64,000 bases of DNA from Membranipora membranacea (taxonomy: Eukaryota > Bryozoa > Gymnolaemata > Cheilostomatida > Membraniporidae). This document shows, piece by piece, positions 37,906 through 48,708 of the stretch. The notes under the pieces are model-generated. The model was not told the origin of the DNA. It made no database searches and saw nothing but the letters and a program-made list of their open reading frames with translations. Position 1 is the first letter of the stretch. Each line of letters begins with the position of its first letter. Both the position numbers and the translations under genes were made by a program. The stretch is taken from contig OU612072.1 of NCBI GenBank assembly GCA_914767715.1, positions 12,462,001 to 12,526,000 of the forward strand, in the 5' to 3' direction.

Positions 37906-40843
37906 ATGGGTAGACGTCGAGGAAGAACCGGTGAGTTTTATTGTCATACTTTGTATTCACTGTGTGCTAATCTCATTGTCATAAAAACGCGGTGCTTTTG
38001 CATGCAATGAAGGTGCACATGTGGGCTGAGACGGCGCCGAAATAGTAAGTTGATTCCTTCAGTACTATGTTGAATGCAAACCTGTGAATTTGATGAGTGC
38101 ACGTGGAGCTAAGTTGCTGGTGTTAATGATGTTCGATGCATGTGTGTTTTAGGAGCTGTTACATCGTCCTCAGGAGCCTGGGGAAGACAGACTCAGTCCC
38201 AAGAAACTACACAAGAACAAGCCATTCCATCCAGATCTAGTACGCCCACAGACGAGCTCGTGGTGTGTTTCCAGAGAATTCGAAGCACTGGTAAGTAAGC
38301 TCTTGATTGACATATTTCTGTTGCATCGTTTACTAGGATTGATTATTCTACCCGGTACTTGCTGTTATAAATTGTCAATATCCCTCATTTTGTTGTTCCT
38401 AGATGACTCTGATGATACTGATGATGGCCCTCATTTTGACCTGGAGCAGACTCTACTTGAGGCTGATGAGGATGACGGGGACCTGGCCGAGATCAGCGAA
38501 ATTCCAGATCCAGCCATGGAAACTCTTGGAGGTGAATGTTCACCAATGACTTCTCTAGCAATGCATTACTGGTTTGCCTTAGTCTCGACTGATCTTCTAC
38601 TATATTCCGCTAATAGCTGAAGTACTGCTTACTGTGATTGAAAACTATGAACCATTTTTGCTGTAGACACTGATGGAGGCCATGGGTCCCGCCTCAACTT
38701 GAGGAACGTTCCGGATAGGCAGAGGACGATGAGGAGTGTGAGGCACCAGACGGCAGCTGGTGTTCTCATTGGTGACAGGTGCCAACACACCGCAGACAGT
38801 GGAGTATTCCAATGCCATCTGCTCTCTCAGGAGCAAAGACAGTCAATCTTCAAGACTGTCAGGAATGACATCGGCTCTGAGCAGAGCAGGTGGAACTGGA
38901 AGGCTAGCCATATCAAGAAAGTAAGTTGTTGTTATTGATCTAGATTGACTCTCATGCTGTGCTGCGTTGCTTGCTTTCTACTATTGCCTTAAAAATGACA
39001 ATTTTCGTTTATGGTGCCCATAAAGGTATTTGTTGTAACTTTCACCTTTCACATTCAATTTCAGGATGAAGTGAAACGATCTAGGAAGAGGCCTGGTGTC
39101 CCAGAGGAGAAGAGGCGCACTCGCACAAAGAGTGCGCGCTACTACCTCCCTCTGGATGGGAGCCAGGATGTGCGGGTGTGTGTTGAGCTGTGGTACGGCC
39201 CCTCGCCCTCAACTACAAGACAGTGAGTTTGATTTAATAATAACTCTCTTCAAACCGAGATTTGTGCCATTTAGTTTTTGATAGAAGGGTAATTGGTTCA
39301 TGACTTCCTGTCTGTTCACTATCACTGCATTCAATTCGATTTTATTTTATCCAAACAGGGACTTAATAGCAAAAGAAGAAGTGTGAATGGGGTGAAAGAG
39401 AACCGGGTATACAGGGGCACTCCCAGCAACAAGTTAACCAAGACAGACATAGAGGGCAAGGCCCGGCTGGTGATAGAGGCGAGGTAGGTGATGCGGAGCC
39501 ACTACTGCCGCACTTCCAGCAGAAGGCAATATCTCCCTGCTGGAGTTCACCTGGCGGACCTCTATAGGGAGTTTTTGAAGAGTGTGACTGAAGATGAGAG
39601 AAAGCCCAGCCACACATGGTTCTATACTTTTTGTGGCACCAATTACAATCTCGGTACCCACAAACCAAAAAGTGATAAGTGAGTTGAACATCTTCCATTG
39701 CTTAGCAACCCTCCATGATTATTTTGCGTTCCATGTTTTGTGTTGGTTATCAAATTGAAGACTTTGAGTGTTCATGGTTCTTTCCTTCCAGATAACTGAA
39801 CTTTGTTATTGTTCCTTCCAGCTGTGACCAGTGTGTTATGTACCTCAACCAAAGGGACCCGAGTAAGGAGGAGACGAGTAGTTACGAAGCGCACATTATC
39901 AGTAGGGATGAGGCTTACCTCAGCAGCAGCTGGATGTCGAAGATCAGACAAAGACAGTGGTAAGCTTCGACCTACAGCAAATATTACCATTCCCTAAGCT
40001 GAGGTCCACCAAGCAAACATTTTACAAATCGCGAATTGTCCTTTACAATCTTTGTTTTTTTGTGAAGAACACACAGCAGGGCTACTGCATGTGTTGGAGC
40101 CAGGTCGAAGGCGGAAGAGGTAGTAACGAAATTGCTACCTGCTTGAAGAAATTGTTCTCGACCTATCTGGCAGACAGTCGTCACGTAGTTTTCTACAGTG
40201 ATGGTTGTCCAGGTCAAAATAAAAACAGAGCTGTTGTGGCTGCTTTGATCCATCTACAACAGCCGACCTGGCCAGATAGTAGAGTTGAAGTTTTTCAAGA
40301 CTGGGCACAGTCACATGGATGTCGACTCTGTGCATGCCTCCGTTGAGGGTGCCTCGGAGGGTGCAGAGGTCGGCACGCCAGGCGACTGGGTCCAGGTCTT
40401 CCAGTCTGCAAAGATATCTGGGGTATAGTACATCGTTGATGAGCTGAGTTTCAGAGACATTTCAGACTGGAAGCAGGTAGCAACTAGTGCGTTTAAGACT
40501 AACGGCATCATCAATGCACTGCATCAGAGCTGTGAATGTAGGTGGGGCTGTTGAGTTGCAGTGGAGTGAAGGTTGCCTTGGTCCCCTGAGGCAGGTTGAC
40601 TGGCGGTGTGTTGGTGGCCAGTACAGCTGGGGTGAACCCCCCAGGGCGTACCTGAATCAGCTCAGCCTGGACCGGAAGAACTATCTAGATAGTTCGTCCC
40701 TCGTACCGTTGCTCCATAAAAGGAGCAACGCTGAGCTGTACTTCAGGTACGTCAGTACCTTGGTCCCTGGCACACCTCAGGCGCCAGCTAATGATGAGCA
40801 GGCCTTGGCTTCTGGATCGACACTGTTAATCAATCCCCATTGA
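37906..40843 (+). pseudogene. intron-bearing DDE-type transposase gene, decayed
   Basis: Exons: 37906-37930 (MGRRRGRTG), 38153-38290, 38403-38531 (acidic), 38667-38920, 39065-39222, 39359-39678 and 39822 to about 40843. The first four join in frame through canonical sites. Later exons show MRSHYCRTSSRRQYL, NYNLGTHKPKSD, CDQCVMYLNQRDPS, VVSFDLQQILPFPKL, FYSDGCPGQNKNRA and SHMDVDSVHASVEG. This order (HYCR, HKPK-D-CD-C, FDLQQ, SD-GQNKN, HSHM-D-VHA) is that of a widespread but little-characterised metazoan transposase-like family, probably related to DUF7869; I cite that from memory. Lesions: one missing base near 39196 (exon 5 is 158 nt), TAG at 39485-39487, frameshifts near 39930, 40300 and 40520-40550, and TAG at 40426-40428. 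Splice sites stay good although the reading frame is broken. Confidence 0.75.
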
Positions 40844-43262
40844 AACTCCGGTTTTGTTGCAGTGTAGCGATATGGTGTCACCTTTCTCCAAGATATGTGA
40901 TGAAGTTCGCCCGAGATCTGGTGACGACACATGTAAAAGTGCTGCTGTGTTGTTGCTTATTTTTCCTTTTTCCTATTTTTCCGTGGGCGGTTTTGCCTTA
41001 TTTTTGCACAGACGTGCAGAAATTTTTCCCTTTTTCCTCATTTAGTCCCCTTTTTTCCAATTTATTTCCCTGTTTTCCTATTTATTTTCCTTTTTCGGTG
41101 GATTTTGCAATATTTTTTGAATGATTTATTCAATTTCGGGGCGGTTTTGCCCAATTTTTAGAGCGATACAATACAAGACTCTAAAAAACATCAATAATCA
41201 ACAATCGTCTCATCTTGATAGAACCGGAAATACACACTCAGGAGAGTGTGGGGTGTTCTCCTCCAACGCCGGAATCTTTGCCCAGGGGTGCTAGGCAGTG
41301 ACTTTGCTATTAATCAATTGTCACAGCCTTGGCGCCCCTGAATTAAGATTTGTTATGACAGCACAACAGTGAGTTTTAATTATGGTCGATCATTTTAAAG
41401 AGCATTTTGGTCAAAGTCCACCAAAATGCCTTTTAAAAATGCAAATTAAAAGGCATTTCGGTTTTAGTCCGTGCTAACGTTGGCGTAGAGTGATCCACAT
41501 TGAATAATCTATTATCAGGGGTACCTTGGGAATCCCAACGCTCTACTCGCCAGGTATCATCATGATCCAGAAAAAACAGAATCAAAAATTACGATCAAAA
41601 TTTTAATTGCCTCCATTATCATTTTTGACAAAAAAGCAATTACGGACTTTAACCTAATTGAGATTGAACAATGGCCTGATTTCACATCTACAGAATGTGT
41701 GTAGGATCAAGGATTCAAGTTTGTTTGCAAAGAACCCTTTTGAGACCGAATATTGGTTGCCTTAAGGCCGAGACCGGAATGTCTGCACCAGGTTGATCTC
41801 TGTTTGTTGTTGGGCTGCGATTTGATTCGATCAAAAAACCTTCAAAACTTTTTTCTGAAACAGTTGATATTGAATAACTGGATCAGGGGGCACTATCTTG
41901 TAAGTTATTCAACAAGGCAGCTGGATTCGCCCTTTCACATCGGTTGATTTGATTTAACAAGTTAGTAGTGCTCGAACTACTAGCAACAATAAGCTTGTGA
42001 CCCTTTATCATTCTCAGTCGCTGAAACTGAAATGTATGACATCGGAATTCATTTAATTTAATATATTCATGGTAAACCCTTGGTCTCATAACGCCTTATA
42101 ATCTCAAACTTTTATATATATCTAGTTCGCTATTTGATTTAGCTCATTACACCTAGAACATATAGTGAATGGGAGTCATGAACTGAATCGACAAGGAATA
42201 CAACTCAGTTATAAAATAGAACTTTGGCCAGTAGGCCAAATAAGCTTCATATTTAGTTGTGCAGTTAAGTTCGAGTAACATATTTTTTAATCATTATTGT
42301 GATGAAGTCGAATCTGCGCCTGACTTTGAAATTTGTCACTAATTCAGTAGATCAAGGAAGACCAGGGTTTGATTCTTTGTGATAGCTTGCTATTTTTATC
42401 CACTCTCTCAACTGTATACACCAGATGAGCTGAAAAATCACCTTAATAGAACATCACTACCTATATAAGCTCAAAATCAATATCAATATTTTGGTAGCTG
42501 CCTCCTTCAATAGCACTTAAAAAATCAAAGGCACTATGTACCGTGATACCTTAGTAAATATTTCATTTAAATTATAGATATATAGTCTAGATGATACTTG
42601 TGACCTTGTTGAAAATGAGATCACATTGAAAAATATAACTAACACTTTTAGAATTCTAAATGGAGTTTTTTCTGCTATAATTATAATCATATCATAGTGA
42701 GATCACTTTGTCATTATTTCTTTTGAACCAAGATTTGAAATAAACCGTAAAATCAATACTTGGTTGATTTAAAAGAAATTGCAGCAACAAATGAGAGAAA
42801 GAGGTCTGCTTCATCTTAATTGCATGCACATTGCAATGACTTCAATAACCATGCAATCAGTATATTATTGGGAACAACAAACTGAGTTTTAAGACTAGGC
42901 AGCAAAAACAGGGAAGACAGAATTCTTCACAGACCTAAACTTGAATATTCAGACCGTATTATTGACAAATCAAAATGAAAATATTTTTCTCTATTCACTC
43001 GAACTAAGCTAAACCGAAACGGAATGATGCAAGCAGGTCTGTTTGAGCTTGAAATAAAGATCAGATCAAAATTCTATATATTACATAACTTGCATGCCAG
43101 ATTTATGGAAACAGATCGTTACTAGCATCAATACTCTGAGAGCACTGCTTTAATTGGAGGTTGTCAAAGTCACTGCTGAATCTTCTGACATGTTTTAAAT
43201 ACTGGAGATTCAGGCATGAGTGGCACGCCAGGCACCACATGGCGTCACTAAAATTAATTTTA
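40844..43262. other. non-coding interval: pyrimidine tract, small hairpins, otherwise nothing
   Basis: 40960-41100 is a T/C-rich low-complexity run. 41402-41458 holds alternating complementary words (GCATTTTGGT, ACCAAAATGCC, AAAAGGCATTT). From 41500 to 43260 I see only AT-rich DNA without coding, splice or repeat signals that I can support. Confidence 0.55.
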
Positions 43263-43560
43263 ATCTTTTTATCAAATGAGCTTTTACCTTCTCAATAATT
43301 CAAATTGACCCATCAGATTTAGAAAATTGTATAGCCATTTTCCTACCTAACCCTCCCAGTGAGAAGAAAAATGTGAAACTGCCTCGGAAAGCCATAATAT
43401 TACACTTACATGCATTGCATGCTTTCCGAGGCAGTTTAACTTTTTTCTGCTCACTTGGAAGGTTAAGTAGGAAAATGGCTATGCAATTTTCTAAATCTGA
43501 TGGGTCAATTTGAATTATTGAGAAGGTAAATTTATCAAAAAGCTCATTTGATAAAAAGAT
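43263..43560. mobile_element. fold-back (inverted-repeat) element, 130-bp arms
   Basis: ATCTTTTTATCAAATGAGCT at 43263 pairs with the complement ending at 43560; the arms meet at GCCTCGGAAAGC (43381-43392) and GCTTTCCGAGGC (43421-43432) around a 28-nt loop. The arms are near-identical over about 130 bp with a few mismatches. The 131-codon minus-strand frame across it arises from the inverted repeat and is not a gene. Confidence 0.9.
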
Positions 43561-43564
43561 ACTG

Positions 43565-43620
43565 ATACTGATTTTGTCGTTGGAGACTGGATATCTAGTC
43601 TCCAACGACAAAATCAGTAT
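43565..43620. repeat. perfect hairpin, 24-bp arms, 8-nt loop
   Basis: ATACTGATTTTGTCGTTGGA (with four more bases) at 43565-43588 is exactly complementary to 43597-43620. It starts four bases after the fold-back element ends, so the two may have arisen together. Confidence 0.92.
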
Positions 43621-44156
43621 AAGTCTGAAGGTTATAATTAGCTTTATATTATCATTGTCATGTTGTTTCATGGTTGGCAGAGCAAAAGAGCTCAAAATGT
43701 GTGCTAATTAGTTAGAAGTTTGGGTACAATATATGATGGTGTTCACACCTTGAGACAAGTTTTTCAAATGATCTGATCCAGTTATTTTCTGACCTTTAGC
43801 AGTTGTTCCGCCAGTATCATTTGTCAGCTGTCACAAATTGCATGTCATATCTACTAATGAAATTTTAATTAGGTCTTTCCCCCAAATACTGTGGGACTCT
43901 GACCACGGTGCATTATATTTCAACCGACATAGCGATACTGGATGACAGAATATTTTTTTGCCTGACCCTATGAAATCTGTATGACTATCATACACCAAAA
44001 GGTTTGATCTCACTCAAATTGTCATTAATGATACTCAAACTGCGATGTGACAATCAAATAATAAAAATCTTGAATTGATCTTACCATTTCTGATGCATAA
44101 GATGGGGCCAGTGATGTATGGCTATTGCACCTAGGCATCATAATTCTTACTTTTCA
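43621..44156. other. non-coding interval
   Basis: No feature supported between the hairpin and the left terminal repeat of the THAP element. Confidence 0.5.
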
Positions 44157-45192
44157 ATATTTCCCATAGACCTACTAATAATAAACCTAGACAGGTGACC
44201 TGCGCAGCTGAAGTGAGGCCTATAATAACCGGAATTCCCCAATGACATAACTTTACTGTGTTGTGCACAGTGAGCGCTGCAATGAATGGTTTTACCATAT
44301 GAGCGTGACTGATTATTAGCTATAATGTCATTTTTCTCATAGAGATATCGAAGACTGATGCCTACAAGTTAATTTTATCTGGAGGGTGATGTAACAAGCA
44401 CATATAGTCTCTGAATTTTTTCTCTAGCTCAAATATTAAATGAGATACGACCATTAGAAGCCAGCAATATCTGTAAACAGTGATACATTATTTAAGCATT
44501 GCAGCAAGAAATTAGCATTTTTCTCACAGATTCATTGAGAAATTATGCAAGCAAGTTAATTTTATGTGAAACGTGATGGACCAAGCCAGCTGTAAGTCTT
44601 TGAATTTTGTATCTGACTCGAATATTGAATGAGTTATGTCCATTAGAAGTCGGAAATATCATGACTCAATGACTGACTGTTGCATGAAAATATTTGTTTA
44701 TCTTTCTGAAAGACACAGGCCTTACCATGTGGGTGTGCTGCAATCAGTTGATGACTCAAAGCATGGCTAGCTGAAAATAGCTATAACCTTGGTCAACCTT
44801 GCACATGCTGTGTCCATCTGTATTGTAGCTCAAGGGGTTTGTGACACGTCCCCATAAGTAGCATGATCTTGAAAGTTATCGCTATAGGATTTTGGGTTAG
44901 TTTAATTTTGCATGCTCTTCATTGGTGGGCTTTGCCTTATTGAAACTAAACTGTCCAGTTGCTCAGTGGATTTCTTGCACACCTGACATCGCATCAACAT
45001 CGCAATCGGTAAGATAAGATTCATAACTATACTTGTGTCTTAATTTGTTTCAGTTCCATGGTATGGTATGCTCTACCTTTCAATACTGTCAGGTAAAGGT
45101 GGCAATGACAGGCGCGACATTATGCTCTTTTTTCACTTTCGCAAAGTAGGAGAAAGATTGATGTCATGTTTATGAGTTTATCAATTTTACAG

Positions 45193-45842
45193 GCCAGTAA
45201 AAGTAGTCGACACTGCTGCTGTGCTTTTGGCTGTAGCAACACACCAATTAAGGATGCAAGCCTCACCTTCCACCGTTTTCCGCCTCAGCAGGAACGCCGT
45301 GACAAATGGATCGAAGCAGTGTCCCGTAAAGATTGGAAACCGAGCACAAACTCTGTTCTATGCAGCAAGCATTTTGGAAAGGGTGCATACAGAGTGCCTC
45401 CTAACCTTCCAGGGAGACGAGCTATGCTCTACCCGAATGCAGTGCCTACTACGTTTCCGAAGTATCCTGCGTATCTCAACCCCCACAACCCAAAAAAACG
45501 TAGAGTGTTAAGCAGAGACGCTGCAACCCCTCCCCCCCCCCCCCGAGTTCCAGCGCAGAAACTAGTGAGGATTTACATACTGTGCAAACAGATACAGTTC
45601 CTGCTGAAGCAGCAGAACCTGTAGTTCCAGATATACCCTTTATACTGAGTAGCGATGCGCCGCAGGAGGGGCGTGGGCAAAAGAAGACAACTCCTGAAGC
45701 CAAAGTTCCGAAACTAAGGAGGCGAATAAAGACATTGCAGCAACCAAGGAGAAACTCCCTGCAGCAACGCATACGCAGATTTGAGAAGAAGGAGAGAGTA
45801 GAACGTAACATGATAGGTATCTTAGACATGTTCAGACTGTAG
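45193..45842 (+). pseudogene. THAP-domain transposase fragment, frameshifted at a poly-C run
   Basis: The exon follows an acceptor (ATCAATTTTACAG). It encodes a THAP zinc finger (C2CH): CCCAFGCSN, LTFHRFP, RDKWIEAV, LCSKHF and the closing AVPT motif in NAVPTTFPKYP. A run of 13 C (45532-45544) then shifts the frame. Downstream, the second frame continues sensibly with SEDLHTVQTD, then a basic, coiled-coil-like stretch (PKLRRRIKTLQQ, LQQRIRRFEKKE), as expected after THAP domains in these transposases. It stops at 45842. The shift is either a real lesion or a sequencing error in the homopolymer. The RNase-H-like catalytic region is absent. Confidence 0.8.
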
Positions 45843-45891
45843 AGATTCACTTATAGATACAGACACTAACGACCCGAATAATGATACTACA

Positions 45892-45990
45892 CTGGTGTCC
45901 GTCAAGAATAGGGGCGGGCTTGTTGCACTTTCTCCAAACACAAAGAAGCTCTTCATAGTGAGCGAGCAACATGCAATGGTGTTGACATAA
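45892..45990 (+). pseudogene. THAP-transposase C-terminal remnant
   Basis: A short plus-strand segment reads VSVKNRGGLVALSPNTKKLF then VSEQ. RGGL followed by S/P and a hydrophobic helix is a recognisable C-terminal feature of THAP/P-element-like transposases. It lies about 50 bp after the coiled-coil part, so a large internal deletion joined the two ends of the original gene. Confidence 0.5.
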
Positions 45991-46859
45991 ACATGCTTAT
46001 CAAAACCTGAAACAGAGTCCTCAACCGTATTCTTTTAGGAAATTTGCATGGATTTATGGAATGTGCTGTGCATTCCACTTCAACAATCAGATCCCTTATC
46101 CACCGATACATAATGATACGAGTTCATTACGAAACCCAGAAGATAACATCAGAGAAAAATGAAAACATCCGATCTAAACTAAATAGATTGGTAATATTTC
46201 AGCATCAGTAACTGGTCTATCTATGCATATCATGATATAAAGTACGCAACTCGTACTTCTAGTGGTACTTCTGGATTTTCAGTTGCATAGTAAGAATAAG
46301 ACTTCTCATTTATTATTACAACCAATACAAGACACATTATTTATCTTCACTGTTGCTCCTTGCTGTAATGTATCAACGTTTACAGATCTTGCCGACTTCT
46401 AATGGTTGTATCTCATTCAATATTTAAGCTAGAGAAAATATTCAGAGACTATGGCGTTGCTTGGTACATCACCTTTCAGATAAAATTAACTTATAGGCAT
46501 CAGTCTACGATATCTCTATGAGAAAAATGCCATTATAGCTAATAATCAGTCACGCTCATGTAGTAAAACCATTCATTGCAGCATGCACTGTGCACAACAC
46601 AGTATCGTTGTGTCATTGGGGAATTCCAGTTATTATAGGCCTCACTGCTCACTGTATAAGCTCTATATCTGCCACCTGTCTAGGTTTATTATTAGTAGGT
46701 CTATGATATTTCCATATTTCATCATACCTGAGTTTATTGGGCTCAGGATTTCGTGTAGCTAATGACCCAAAAATCTGCATAAAATTTGACCTCAAAGAGA
46801 AATTGGTATACAAGTTTTAATTTTTCATTGTTCAGTAAGTGCTATCTGCTTGACCATTA

Positions 46860-46992
46860 CACAGCCAGCCCTTAAAAGCGTTCGGGATGGCGATCGTGGC
46901 CGTAGGCGGTCGTTAAGGGGGTGGGTGGGAAGCTAGGAAACTCCGTTTTTTGCAATTTATCAGTTTTTAACTTTAGCACCTGTTTACAGCAC
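46860..46992. repeat. extra direct copy of the fold-back module
   Basis: CAGCCAGCCCTTAAAAGCG through TTTACAGCAC here is nearly identical to 47126-47259 in the same orientation and to the complement of about 47720-47859. It is an additional unit outside the main palindrome. Confidence 0.85.
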
Positions 46993-47003
46993 TCATTGCT
47001 GTC

Positions 47004-47980
47004 AATTGCTGTCAAAGCCACCACCGAGGAATGTTTTGAATCTTTATTGGATCAGATAAATTGGTTGACCAATTAAAATACGACTTGTTCAAAGAGTTGT
47101 CAATCATCAAAGAGCTATAATTGACCACAGCCAGCCCTTAAAAGCGTTCGGGATGGCGATCGCGGCCGTAGGCGGTTGTTAAGGGGGTGGGTGGGAAGCT
47201 AGGAAACTCCGTTTTTTGCACTTTATTACTTTTTTAACTTTAGCACCTGTTTACAGCACTTTTGCCTCATCCCACAGAGTTCTAACCCTGTTTTTCAGAT
47301 TCCTCATACCTTAAAACATACACATTCACATCAATAAAATAACATAAATTTGCAGACTAATTAATGGTTGTCTTGTCCTATGTCTGGACATTCTCAGACA
47401 CGGCACTTTTCGGAGACTGCTAGCTTGTTTAAAATGAATAAGACTCATTATTTTTTATTAGGAGTTATCGTTTCGGTCAGATTTTATTGTCATGGGAAGA
47501 CAACTATTTAATTAGCAGGACCAATTCTAGCGAGCCTTAATTTACATAAATCATTTTCGAGTCTCCGAAAAATGCCGTGTCTGAGAATGTCCAGATATAG
47601 GAGAAGACAACCATTAATTGTTCTGCAAATTTATGTTATTTTATTGATGTGACAACATACATGTATGTTTTAAGGTATGAGGAATCTGAAAAACAGGGTT
47701 AGAACTTTGTGGGATGAGGCAAAACTGCTGTAAACAGGTGCTAAAGTTAAAATAGTAATAAATTGCAAAAAACTGAGTTTCCTAGCTTCCCACCCACCCC
47801 CTTACTGACCGCCTACGGCCGCGATCGCCATCCCGAGCGCTTTTAAGGGCTGGCTGTGGACCATTATAGCTCTTTGATGATTGACAACTCTTTGAACAAG
47901 TCGTTATTTAATGGGTCAACCAATTTATCTGATCCAATAAAGATTCACAGCATTCCTCGGTGGTGGCTCTGACAGCAATT
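47004..47980. mobile_element. 977-bp fold-back element, about 418-bp arms
   Basis: The left arm 47004-47419 and right arm 47560-47980 are near-perfect reverse complements around a 140-nt loop. Outer ends are AATTGCTGTCAAAGCCACC and GGTGGCTCTGACAGCAATT. Inner ends contain CTCAGACACGGCACTTTTCG and CCGAAAAATGCCGTGTCTGA. Each arm holds a G/C-rich block with GATGGCGATCGCGGCC and AAGGGGGTGGGTGGGAAG. There is no coding capacity. Fold-back elements of this sort are known as non-autonomous DNA transposons; the relatives are unknown. Confidence 0.9.
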
Positions 47981-48708
47981 ATTGATTTTTGTGAGCAAAA
48001 CTTGCACGAAACAGTTTACAGTTTACATCCATAGGACACAACTATTAATGAATTTTATTATCTTTGTTGGTTTTTGATTGCAATAATATTCATTGACAAT
48101 TACTTTTGGGACGGAAAAGCTTGTATGTCGAATATTGACTCTTCTGTTTTTTTGTCAAATTTACCTTGGTTGTTTCAACAGAACTTAGTTTGATACAATA
48201 TTCGACTTGCCAAATGGACCAAAGGGGAAGGGAAGATACATTGCGGGACGCATCAAAAGAACAGGAAACAACAACTCCACAAACTAAGCGAAAAGAAATG
48301 CACTATTTTCAATGCTTTCTAGGCTAGGGTATCTATTCTCTTCAGCATGAATTGACTTACTTGAATTAATGTTTATCTTGACATAATCTCTGAAGCATTT
48401 TATTTCAGCAGTGTCTGGAAATAGGGGCTTAATTTTTGAACTGTGATAAACAAATTAGGGGTTGTCACTATTGTATCAAATTAATCTGTATGTGGGCAAT
48501 GGCCTGCATGATTGCCTGATTGGAATGCGAATAATTATAACAAGGGCATCTACAACACTGACAACGCATTGTGAGCTTGCATAATAGTTGACCTTTACGT
48601 CCTGCATAGCATTGCATGCAGTAAAACTAGGCAAACATCTCATTGTATAAATCGCATGAATTAAGTAGTTAGTCCCTCTTATTTGCACGAGGCATATTCA
48701 ACAGTAAC
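47981..48708. other. interval upstream of the EEP-family gene
   Basis: No coding signal supported. If the ATG at 48709 is the true start, the promoter and 5' UTR should be in this stretch; no clear TATA box or initiator could be assigned. Confidence 0.45.

Larger units (their letters stand above)
44157..46711 (+). mobile_element. THAP-type DNA transposon with long terminal inverted repeats, internally deleted
   Basis: Inverted arms: 44157-44490 (left) and 46366-46711 (right), about 335-345 bp each. Shared words such as AATAATAAACCTAGACAGGT and GGAATTCCCCAATGACA appear in complementary form on the right. Part of the left arm (44336-44490) has a diverged direct copy at about 44536-44670. Between the arms lie a THAP domain and a transposase C-terminal scrap on the plus strand, but no catalytic core. 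The element is therefore non-autonomous. Exact ends and target-site duplication could not be fixed. THAP DNA-binding domains occur in P-element-like transposases and related families; P elements have short terminal repeats, so the long arms are a difference. Confidence 0.75.

Noticed and set aside
39363-40253. Minus-strand frames of 66-111 codons across the DDE gene.
   Set aside because: Shadows of the plus-strand exons, which carry the motifs and splice sites.
40840-41124. 94-codon plus-strand frame rich in Phe, Pro and Leu.
   Set aside because: Translation of a T/C-rich low-complexity tract.
43300-43695. 131-codon minus-strand frame.
   Set aside because: It crosses both arms of the fold-back element and the adjacent hairpin, so its two halves are translations of an inverted repeat.
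45476-45850. 124-codon minus-strand frame.
   Set aside because: Antisense shadow of the THAP and coiled-coil coding sequence and its poly-C run.
46890-46925. Resemblance of CGTAGGCGGTCGTTAAG to a bacterial 16S rRNA segment.
   Set aside because: Only a short word matches; the flanks do not, and the word is part of a fold-back element module.
46915-46931. G-quadruplex in GGGGGTGGGTGGG.
   Set aside because: Only three runs of three or more G are available, so a standard three-tetrad quadruplex cannot form without a distant fourth run.
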